Shown here: positions 24,926 to 36,900 of the stretch, piece by piece
How positions within the stretch are numbered: the stretch's first letter is position 1
Layout: every line of letters begins with the position of its first letter
Notes under the pieces: generated by a model
What the model was told of the DNA's origin: nothing
The model's database searches: none
What the model saw: the letters and a program-made list of their open reading frames with translations, nothing else
NCBI GenBank assembly: GCA_005406025.1
Contig: BGZK01000010.1
Span: 868,001 to 932,000 of the forward strand
Source of the DNA: Eumeta japonica
Taxonomy: Eukaryota > Arthropoda > Insecta > Lepidoptera > Psychidae
Direction of reading: 5' to 3'
Length of the DNA stretch: 64,000 bases
Made by a program: the position numbers and the translations under genes

Positions 24926-27900
24926 GTTAGATATATTTAAAAATAGTCTATAGTATTTAAGTAATATGTAATAATCCTAGTACTGACAGAATGTCATAAA
25001 TTACAGTTGTGCGTACGGCTTGCTTGTGGTGTTCTCGGCGTTCTGGTGTGGATTTACGGTGTCCTTAAAGTAATTAAAGCGAACGTAAGTAAATAAGTTA
25101 GTTAATTATTGATATGTTTTGCGGTCCTGGAAGGAGAATTAGACTGCTCATTTTGTTTCCTCGGCCAACAAATTTCCTAAAGTATATTCATGTAATTGAT
25201 AAGGAACATATTTCAATTACATGAATGATAGAAAATTTGGAAATATAGCTACTTGTAGTATGTCCTGCAAGTGACTGAAAATTTAGGCTTCTAGCTTAGG
25301 GCTAGCTTAGCTCTAGCTAAGCTTAGCTCTATTCACAACAAAGTTATGAGGAGTGAAAACTGCCTGAAGTGGCTTCAAGAAAGGGGTGGTACAGATTAGC
25401 ATTTTTTTTTTGGTTTTGCATAACTAGTCGTAATACTGCCGTAACCCTATAAACGTAAACTTTTTTTTATTGATAATTTTTAAAAAATGAAATAAAGATA
25501 ATGGAATTTAATTCAGATTTACTTTTTATATATAGATATGTGAAATAATAATGTTTAATCGGGAAACATTGATGGTGATAAAGAAAATGTACAATCTATA
25601 TTTTAGCACCCTAAAACGCAATTATTGTATAGTTATTAATAAAGTTATTCCATTGGTTTTTTATTTAATAAAATATAGGGATATGTATAGTCGGCGACGC
25701 ATGCACAAAAATGAATGCGTTTTTCCCACGCAAATTTAATATATAGTAATGAGGCGAGGAGGGGGGCCATATATATAGCCAATGAGAGAAAATCGGCTCT
25801 TACTCCGATTCTACGCGTCGCTGACTATACTATATTGAATTTTTATTAAGAAAATAGAGTGATGCAATTGATCTTATAAATTTTGTATGTAAATATATAG
25901 ATATAGTATATTTTATTGAATAAAGGACAAACGGGAAGCGGGAATTCGTTTAACCGTTAAAAAACAGAGATGTCGGGAACACGTGTAACAGTAATATAAA
26001 AATAGGATGAGTCCCAATACCCTTCACTTCCACTTTCAACCTACAGTTAAAAATTAAATAAAACTCTGCTCCTCGGTCAATAAGTAGTTTAATAAGTTTT
26101 TTCATTTATTCTCTGCTGGCTGAAGACCCAGATCAACAGTTGTAACCAGCGTGCAAGTGTACCAGGTCCTGTACACTTATAAGAAATTAATATCAATCTG
26201 TAAGCGCCTTATTATCTGTCAGTTGGTAAGGTGTTCAAAATACTAGCTCATCTCTTTATAATTATTAGTGTAGTACCTTTAGTACTATATCCCTATTTTA
26301 TATTTATTTATATATATATATATATATCAATTAGGTGACTTATCCCCTTTGAGAAGTAGGTTTTTGCTTTATTCTGTTTATTTTTTAATATATTATTGCA
26401 TTGCACATATAATTGCTGCATTACAAATTTTCCTTATTTTCTATCTCCTGTTTTTTAAGTTTCCTGCCACCAAATGAGTGACCAAGTTTACTGTCTGATT
26501 GACGCAGTTGGTAGTGACCTTATTTGCTGCGCTGGGGGCGCGGGATCGATTCCTGCACAAGACTAACATTTATTTATTTGATTAAAAATTAATGTTTATC
26601 TTGAGTCTGAATGTTTCTATTTATTATACGTGTATATTTATTAAAAAAAAAAGTATTTATTATTATATCAACTATCTGGTACCCATAGCACAAGCCTAGT
26701 TGCTTAATTTGGGACCAGATGGTAATGTATCTGTATTCGAACATATTATATTATATTATTATTAAATAGTTCCGAGGCGTATACCCCTCCAACGCCCCTC
26801 CAACTTATCCATTTCCTACCCTCACACTGCCCCTCTGGGACTCCAACCCCCTGCAACCTATCTTGGTGGTGGATGGTCCTAGAATTACGAAATTGGGTAA
26901 ATTTGAATGTACATTAAAAAATAAATTTTTTGACTTGTCCAAATTTGATTGAGCGACTGAGATATAAGAAAGTGAATAAGCAAGTTCAACAGTGACGTCA
27001 GTCCGTGAGTTATGTGTAGCTGAATTCAAAATGGTAGATAACCACTAAACAACGTTAACATACTCCAATTTTTCATGCGCGTACTGAAGTACACACATTG
27101 TTTTTTTTTCTAAACTGATTTAACGATATGTTCATCAGTGAACATTCTCCTTTATGCATTACTTATTGTTAACGGCAGAAATACAACCGCCTTGCGCGGC
27201 CGTCACTGCGCCCACCGATAGTCAATAAGACAAGATTGTAAATATAGGTTAGCGGCTGCGGGATAAAAGTACAAATAAAAGGCCGTACTACATAGCAAAA
27301 GTTGCCCACAAAACAAAAGATTGCGAAGTTTTTTTTTGTAGTTCTCCCCGTGCGAGAGGAATGTGGAAGGAGAAGAAAAAACCCATTATGGGCCGTCCAC
27401 GTGCCCGGGCACACAGGTGTGTTCAACTCTCACGGACTAGAAAACCTCCTGAAGAAACATAAAAACGGCACTGCCGTTAGCCCGTAAGCTTTGACGTCTT
27501 CGTCGAAAGCGGCCCACCTTACACCGGTGGCGTCGTCGGCAGAGCACGGGGGAGGCTCGCCGATCCGATGCGACCGCCCCCTCCACAATGTCCCAGACAA
27601 TGACCGCCCCACAGGAAGAACCAGGGCCGTCAGCAGTAGTACTAAAGCCGCCTTAGAACTGAAGAGATAGGCCAGAGCGGGCCATCTCAACCGAGGGACT
27701 GAGAGCTGTGGAACCCAGTACGAAAGGAAGGCGAAGATGGCGGCAGAGAAGGTGGAGGAGAGATCGTTTCCCACTCCTGCCTCCCCCACAACAATTCGCC
27801 GACCCGCCAACGTTCCAACCTATGCACGCTTATCTAGGATCCAGACCAGAAGCTCTGATAACGACGATGGCGCCACGAGCGACACGAAGGGAGCGGTCAA

Positions 27901-30900
27901 TGCCACAGACAGCAGCCATGCTGCTCCAGATGACGCCGCTGATCCGCCTACCACATTAAGGAATGCCATCGGTGGGCCCACCAATCCCAGCAACCTGCAC
28001 GTGCCCCCGATCCAAGTGACCCGAGGCTCCCAACAACTGGTGCCACTCACCTGGATGCAGGCGCGGGTGATGGAGGCCTTGCGGGCAATTCTAACCGGCC
28101 AGAACCCGATCACGCTACTGCTACAGGTACTAATTCTCGACCCCGCCGCGCAAGAAAAATAATTTGGCTGTATTAATACCTTTTTAAAAAGTATATTTCG
28201 TACAAAGCGTTTACATAGCACTGTCTTATTAGGTCGAGAGTTAAACATCAAGAGCGTGGAGCGGGGTGCGCGCCGTCCTTATATAGGCTACGGTTCCTTT
28301 GTCTGGAACATGGGCGTCTGCGGGGCATGTGAGGCTGACGGGGGACGGGGATGTCCTACGTGGCCGGTCATCCAGCGGGCGTCGTTGAATGCCTCTTTGT
28401 TTGGTTCGTCCGGGCACCTTGGAGCGTCTTTGCAGAGGTCGCTGGGACGTACTTCCTTTGTTCTAGACGTTTTGCACACGGCGGTGTTTACATCGTGGAA
28501 GGTCGCAGGATGTACTCTGTATCTATGATTCAGGTTCTGGATTATTCGTGAAAAATATAGAATATGGGATTTGAGTATTTCTCTCTCCTCCCCTTAAAAG
28601 TAAAGTACATACCTCAAAGGTGTGGATTTACGGAATGTTAACATTTTCATTAACTATTCTGCTAGGAAGAATAGCTGCTACATATTTGTTTTTAAATTTA
28701 TCTCTATTCTTATAAAGATACATGACAGTGCATACAAAAATGATTATAACTATGAGTACAATAATATAGGGGTTGTAATGAATTACGTGCGTTTTTATCT
28801 GATCTTCATAAGTTCCAAGCGATAGGAGCTGTTGCTCTAATTTTTCTTTATTTTCATCGAATTTTAAGGGCTTAGCCGGAATAATATTTTGATATTCAAT
28901 TTTTGGAGTATATATTTGATCTTTCGTTTCAAACGTTTTCTGAAAATATGTGTCGTTCATTTTAAGATTACATTCTTTTTTAATTAAAATGTTTCCGCGG
29001 AGGTTATCGCTATGTAATCCATTACTACACTGAAATGTGAAAGTGGTAAGATATTTTACATATACGTATATCGTACCAATTTCGTTACTTATATACGAAT
29101 TTGGACACTCTACATTTGTAGATTTTTCGTCCTTTACATTAAATATATCCTTAATTTCTACGATATAAAAATTGTCAATCCGGGTGAATTTAGAAACAAT
29201 AAACTGTCCATTTGCGTTTCGAACAATCTGTAACCTTTTCGTCAATAGCACTTCACACACTTTAAAGTCTATTTCCTTAATCATGGGGAGCTGAGTTATG
29301 AACTCATACTCCGATGGTTCAACAAGGTATCTTTATAACAAACGTTAAGGGTTATTACTATAAACACTCACTTCAATTTAATGATTCGAGGGTTAACACA
29401 TTTGTCTTTATTCTGTTAATTTCCGGAATTTGTTTATATACTTCCTGAAGGGTACGTGAATTAATTATTTCTGGAGCTAAAATATTGTGTTGCGATAATA
29501 CCATGGCAGTTTGCGTCTCTATTAATAAATTATATAAAATTTGGCCATGTTGAAGCATTTTTTCGACTGCAACATCTCTTTGAATAGCTACATAATCGTT
29601 AGATAAATATTGTGCTATTTTTTTCGAGATTTTTCAATCGTAAGTTGAATGTCTCAAAGATTTTGCCGGTTATCGAAATTTTCTGATTGATAAGAGAACG
29701 TGTTGATTTTAGTTCATTCTCTAAATGTATTAAATCGTTATTGTCTAAATTTCCAGATATTGCTTTTATTATGGATCCGAGTCCATCGATTAATCCTCGT
29801 TTCATTCGGATTTTATGTGTATTATATAATTCGATCAATTCTTCTTTGTAATATAATAAACTAGTATATTCATTGGTTGTACAATTGAATTTGATACCAG
29901 ATGTATTTAAATTATAAATGTAATTTTCTACTTGCGTATACAGTATATCTGTTGGTTTTTGGTGTATAATGTGCCAATGACCGTTGATCTTCATAGCGGG
30001 ACCGTGCGATATTTCTATCAGGGGCCCGTCGGGTTGCTCGAAAGTCGTGACGACTCGCCATGCTGTGTAGAGGGCAACTCTGCAATACGGAGTTCGTCTT
30101 TATGGTACTTCATTTTGTTGTTTCGGGGACCTAGAATTAGATAGGTGTTTCGCGGGAGTGTTTTGATAACTGGATAGGGTCCAACGAAAGGCGGTTCCTT
30201 CTTGTTCCGTCTATGTTTATGATTTGGAATATAAACTGATGTCCCTTTCTCTAATGGTTCGGTTATCTTTCTTTTTCTATTTTCCCTTTTTATTCTTTCA
30301 CCTTTTGCCAGGTCCATGTTGTCTATCATCGTGTTATGGAGGTTTCTTAACAGATCATAACGTTTTTTGTTAAAATTCTGTAACAGAATAGCCTCGTCAG
30401 GTATCTCAATTTGATTTGGTTCTATACCAAATAATGCTTGATGTGGCGTGCATTTAGTTACTGAGTGCTCTGTGCTATTGTAACATGTTATCGTTAACGC
30501 CATGAGTTCTTCCTTGTCTCGCCGGTGTAATTCTCGTATCACTCGATATTTTTCTATTATGTCGAGTGGGCTCTTTCTATGTCACCGTTCGATGTATGAT
30601 GCCTTATGCTTGTCTGATGTACATCGATGGATAACAAGTTGGTAAGATGTTCTTTAAATGTTAGAGAATTCATTAATTTGTCTGGATCGTGTATGACGTG
30701 TTTCGGTTTTCCTAAATATTTAATAATTTTGTCAGGGATCGGATGTATGATATTGAGTCGTTTCCTTCAATTTTCTCGGCAGCAAAATATTTAGTGAATT
30801 TATCTATTGTAGTTAGGTATTGGGTACCGTCGATCACTAAGGTGTCGATGTGCCAGATCTGTAATGGTGCTTCTGGGTAATCGTACTCTAAAGGTGTCTT

Positions 30901-33900
30901 TGGCGGTCTTCTATCGTATTTATTTCTTTGACATATGCTACAGTCGTGTACGTATTTTAAAACATCGTCTTTTAAATTTTTCCAATAGTATTGTTTCTTA
31001 AGTGTTTCGTACATGAGTGTACTTCCTATGTGCGCGTCATTATTTTCGTGAGCGCTTTTCATAAGCTTAAGTTGCTGTTCTCTGTCATTGATTTCCGTTA
31101 AAATTTCTGTATATCTTTTGAGTTTCAATGAGTTTTTATCGACATTCTTTCTGTAAAATTCGGATAACTTGTAAAATAGTTTTTCATTTTGCGTAACTAC
31201 GGCATAGTCGGTTTTTTTAGGGTCAATATACTTTTTCCAATTTTTTGAGAATTCCGTGTCAAAGTTCACTAGGGGTATTTTTATATATACGTCATTTTTT
31301 TCTCGTCTCCATTTTGGTGTGGGACTTTCTTGTAGGAAAATCCTGTTCTTCCTCGAATGGGCAAATCCGTCTACGATTGGTATGCCTGTTTCGTCATCGT
31401 CATTATTTGAGTGCACAGTCGCTGCGTTGCTTTCATTGTTCTGTAACTCGATGCGGCTTAAGGCGTCGGCAACTTTGTTTTCGCGGCCTTTAGTATGTTT
31501 GATGTCATAGTCATATTCTTGTAATCGTAAGCGCCATCTAGTAAGTTTAGCATTCGGTTCCTTCAATTTTGATAGCCAAGTAAGCGGTTGGTGGTCAGTT
31601 TCTAAATTGAATTTTCTTCCATAAATATACGGGCGGAAGTGTTGGCATGCCCAAAGCACTGCTAACAACTCTTTTTTCGGTTGTGTTGTAACGTCTCTCG
31701 GTCTCGCTGAGGGTACGGGAGGCGTAGGCTATAGGATGTTGGTTCTGGGAGAGTACTGCGCCTAATGCTTAGTCTGAGGCGTCAGTTGTTAAAGTGAAAG
31801 TACTATTGTAATCAGGATAGGATAGGATAGGGGCGTTAGTAAGTAGATCTTTGCTTTTTTTAAAGGCTCGTTTTACCTCATCTGTTATTATGAATTTTTC
31901 AGCTTTCTTTGTTAAGTTTGTTAACGGCTTAGTGATTTTCGACATGTTAGGAATAAATTTTCGATAGTAACCAATAAGTCCTAGAAATGATTTAGTTTCT
32001 TTAACTGTTTTTGGTAAGGGAAACTTTGTAATGGCCTCTATTTTATCCTGGGTTGGTCTTATTCCTTGCGGTGTTAACTTGTGTCCTAAAAATTCCACTT
32101 CTGTTTTCAGAAATTTACATTTATTTTTGTTTATCTTTAAGTTGGCTTTCTGTAAAGCATCGAACACTTTCTTTAGTCGTTCTAGATGTTGTTTCTTGTT
32201 TTCGGAGTATATGATGATGTCATCTAGGTAAACTAAGCAGATATTTCCAATAAGTCCTTTTAAGATGTCGTTCATCATTCGTTGGAAGGTAGCGGGTGCG
32301 TTTTTTAATCCAAATGGCATTCGCAAAAATTCGTAATGTCCTTCCGGCGTGATGAATGCTGTTTTCTCGATTGAGTTATTATCCATAGGTATTTGGTGAT
32401 ATCCACTCGTCAGATCAATGGTAGAAAAGTATTTGCAATTATTTAACTGTGTCAAGATATCTTCGATGTTAGGCAACGGATATCGGTCTGATCGTGTCTT
32501 CTCGTTGAGCTTTCTATAGTATATCACAAGTCGAAACTTTTTGTGTCCTGTACTATCTGGTTTTGGATACTAGATGTACTGGGATGCCCAAGGTGAATCA
32601 GAGGGGCGTATCACGTTTTCCTTTAAAAGTTTCTTCAGCTGCTTTCTCACTTCCTTACGCTGCGTTTGCGGTAATCGAAACGGGCGTTGGTATACTGGTG
32701 AGTCATCTGTCAGCTTTATTTCGTGTTTGACCTTAGATGTGACGCTATCGGTGACGTCTACTGTGAAAATTTTATTATATTGTTGAAACAAATTTTCCAA
32801 GTCTATTTCTATGTCTTCACTATTGTAGTTTAGTTCGATTGTGTTATTTCCTAGTTTTAACTGGTTTCTTATTTCCATGCCAGCTTGTCTTAATATATCT
32901 AATCCAAATAGAACATTATATTTGTCTGAAAATGGAAAAGATAAAATTTATGCGGCACTTCTACTTGTTTTTAAATATCCGGTTCCACGGGGTGTTGTTA
33001 TACTGCCTTCGTGTTGTGATAGGGCGTGTGCTGTTTTACTTCGAACTTCTGGCTGTACTGGGATTTCGTCAAAGTATGCTCTATAAGTGGCTGGATTCAT
33101 GAATGATCTTGATGATCCAGTGTCGATTAATATTCTGAAATTTTATACTCTATGTAGGGTAACTTGGGGTTTAAGGAATTTACTGCTATTTGTTTTCGTT
33201 TACGTCTGTTTCTTCGTAAAATTTTCATCATTACCGTCTCCAGATTCGTCGTCGCTTCCGGGGTACGTCTTGTGTCGGGTAAGGTTCGCATATGCGTTTG
33301 TACGCATTGCCTTCCGAGTCATAAACTTCCTGTTATACTCGGATACTCGTCCTCTTGCGTCCTTTCCTGTGTTTCCAGTTCCGGTACTACGGGACCTCAT
33401 CGTGACGTCGGTGTCGTATTTGTTGATTGGTGCGCCTTGAAATGTTGTTGCTGATTGCCGTTTCTACCAGTGCGTGGTGCGGCATGTATGTGGTTGTTTA
33501 TAATTACAGGTACGTGATGGGAGGTGTACCTTTGAAATTGTTTGTTGTAGCTGCTGGTTTTAATGTCGTATTCGACGTTGATTTACGGCTATTGGTTTTG
33601 CCGTGTAATTCTAATTTTATAAGCATCTCTTAGGCTATCCTCCAGTTGCTTCATATAAGTACGGTCTGGGAGCGTTTGTAAAACTGTCATTCTGGCAGTG
33701 TTTTCATATACTTTCATAATATTCTTTAGCTGATCTTCGTTAATAGTGGGGTTCAATTTGATATATTTTCCCCTTATTAGGTAGAGTTCCCTTTGGATCT
33801 TCTAATAGATCTGCGAAGATGCTATGTTTACGCATCATCTGTATATTGGTCTGTATCATGTCGACCGTTCGCGGATCTTCACACTTCTCGAGGAGGAGCG

Positions 33901-36900
33901 CTTTTACGCTGTTCCACGTTCCATCATGGGGTGGACACTAAGATGCTCTCTGGCCTTTCCTGTTATTTTCGAGATCACTCTCGATAAATTCTGAGGGTTT
34001 TCGCCACCACTTATTGTCATAAACCTTTCTACATCCCTTATGAATCCATAAATTGTTAGGGGGGTTGCCATCGTACGATGCAATTAAGCCTCCAAGATCA
34101 ACTAGCTGTGAGGTAGCCATTATGTTGAGTTTCAATTTAGAGGGGGTTAGTAGGGATTTTGGTAGGGAAGGATTTTTGGACATATAGTGAGACCTAGACA
34201 AGATACTATACGCTAAGTACTTACAGCAGTGTAATTTTTCGCATTTGTAGGATTCGGGCTGCAATTAAGGGTTGATACCCTGTGTAAATCGCCTTGAATG
34301 CTCGAGACTTCGATGGTCTTGAGGATCACTCACTGAGTTTATAACACAGCTTTCTAGATTTAAATCACTGAATTTACACTGAATTTATCACTTTTTCTAA
34401 AATTTACAACTTTAGATGGTGGATTTTACACTTGCAGACCCACGTTGGGCGCCAGAAAAATAATTTAGCTGTATTAATACCTTTTTAAAAAGTATATTTC
34501 TTACAAAGCGTTTACATAGCACTGTCTTATTAGGTCGAGAGTTAAACATCAAGAGCGTGGAGCGGGGTGCGCGCCGTCCTTATATAGGCTACGGTTCCTT
34601 TGTCTGGAACATGGGCGTCTGCGGGGCATGTGAGGCTGACGGGGGACGGGGATGTCCTACGTGGCCGGTCATCCAGCGGGCGTCGTTGAATGCCTCTTTG
34701 TTTGGTTCGTCCGGGCACCTTGGAGCGTCTTTGCAGAGGTCGCTGGGACGTACTTCCTTTGTTCTAGACGTTTTGCACACGGCGGTGTTTACATCGTGGA
34801 AGGTCGCAGGGATGTACTCTGTATCTATGATTCAGGTTCTGGATTATTCGTGAAAAATATAGAATATGGGATTTGAGTGTTTCTCTCGCACGGACCGACC
34901 TCCGAATAATTTATTGGAATGCCGGTGGCATTTCAGGCAAAATGTAAGACCTACGCACGCTCGTCCAGTCGCAGGACATACACATTGTCCTCCTGGGCGA
35001 CACAAAACTCCGGCCTAGACAACAACTCTGGCTGCCCAACTTTTTTGTGTACCGCCGGGACGTGGTATCGCCCCGAGGGATCGCTTTCCGGGATACAGCG
35101 GTACAGGTCCGAAGAGACGTCGTCCACGGAGGATTGGAGCAGCCGGACTTCACTAATACTAGATCCATAGGGGTAAGAGTGGGTGCGGCTGGAGCAGACT
35201 TACATCTGTTTGCGGCCTACCGCCCCCCCGGCTCCCACCTTTGTTCCTCCAACATCCACACAATATCGATGGTCTCAGATTCATTTGATTTTTTAATATG
35301 TTGTTATTAATGAACCTCTTAATGTATTATAAAGATTAAAACTTTTGTACCTACTATATTTTTGGAAAAACAGGCGATGCCAAATGGCACTAGCTCTTAC
35401 TATATCTTATCGATATTATACTCAAGTAAGGATATTATGTATAATTTTTATGATATGTAAACTGATTTAAATAATTAACAGACTCAAAAACAGTGTAAAA
35501 AATTAAAGTCATTATTAGAAATTTTATAAACATTTATTTAAAATATATATTTACAAAATTTAAGTATGAAATTGATATTTGCATGCTGAACAAAGCCCTA
35601 CATTACACTTTTTGCATTGGCGCCTTGTTTAACTTTTGCAAAACTCCAATGCACACCTGAGTCGACGTCCAGCTTTACATGGAATTGGGAGATGAACCCG
35701 ACCATAGTACCGAATATCATCACTGACTCTATTTCATGTTAGGGACACTTTAGAAGCAGCTGGACGACCGCCGCCTTGAGGTAAATATTGGTATCGTAAA
35801 AGATAGGTTTGGACGACTTGTCTACGAAAGTCAAATTGACTTATAGTATTACCGGCTTTTCTCGAAAGTACCCAAGCGTTGCAGATAGACGTGTCAATGA
35901 GGTAAGTTAAAATATACCACCACCATTTCTTCCCTCTGATTCCAATGCAACAGGTGTTTATATTTTGATCCATTAAATCTGTACCTCCCATGTACTCTGT
36001 TAAAATGTTTGGACGTGGGACCTGTATTTCCTTTTTTTCTCTGATTTGTTATCACACCGGGCGTACTATCTGAACCAAGATCGTGTGATCTCCCGCCACA
36101 ACGACCCCCACTTCTGCGTTGAGATAACCCACGCCCTCGGTTCCTAGAGGTTTGGTTACATGATCGCCCTAATTGGGGTTTGCTGTAAGATTTCACAGTC
36201 TTAGAAGTGGTGGCCTTTAAGCGACGTACATGATCCTTTGATTTTCCAGCCAACATTACTTCACATCTTGCACCGAGTGAGCTGCCTCCCAGTGAGATTA
36301 TTAATAAAACCTCCTAGGTCCTCGTCAGTTGAATCCTCGTCAGAAAGAACAGCAGATCAGGTGGCTATTGAGCCACCTGATCTGACGACGTCGTGGAACC
36401 TCAGCAAGTTTGTATTGACAAACTTGCTGAGATTCCACGACGTCGTCTTCTTCCAAAATCGATAGAGCTTCGTGTAGCGTACAATTTCTGCATAATAAAA
36501 CAAGTACTTATGTAAAAAAAATTTAAATGTGTCTATGTATATATATAATATTAGATTTTTTATACCTTTTTAACAATGACACATTGCAAACCTATTTTAA
36601 ATTCTAAAGTTACTACCAAAGTGATTAAAACAATTGAAACAAATAAAATTATACATATTTCATAAAAAGACACGATAGTGGGCTACAGATGCCAAACGGC
36701 ATTGGACACTTTGAACCCGTAATATTTTATATCAGTATAATGAACCACTAACATAACTACTCTATAGTGTAGCAAGAAGTTTAGAAATTAGTATAAAATA
36801 CGCAGAATCGTGAAATTCCCAATAATTAATAAATATAGGCCATTTACTTGAAACATATATCCATTTTTTCACATATTTTTCACTGCCCTGACTTTCGAGA

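Larger units (their letters stand above)
28153..34886 (-). mobile_element. Env-bearing gypsy/errantivirus-like endogenous element
   Basis: Minus-strand provirus of 6.7 kb inserted into LINE-A. Both LTRs are complete (28153-28584 and 34454-34886), differing by about three substitutions and one indel in 432 bp. The host duplication is CGCA (28149-28152 and 34887-34890). Order on the minus strand is LTR, primer site, gag, pol (protease, RT, RNase H, integrase), env, polypurine tract, LTR. Errantiviruses are gypsy elements that carry an env gene and may be infectious. This copy has several stops and frameshifts in all genes and is not functional as read. High LTR identity points to a recent insertion; some frameshifts lie at homopolymers and could be assembly errors. 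Confidence 0.9.

Noticed and set aside
26504..26560. tRNA-like A and B boxes
   Set aside because: No cloverleaf or anticodon stem could be drawn, and a typical SINE body follows, so it is called a SINE and not a tRNA gene.
28256..28551. Open frames inside the errantivirus LTRs (repeated at 34557-34876)
   Set aside because: They repeat only because the LTRs repeat, lie antisense to the element and have no motif.
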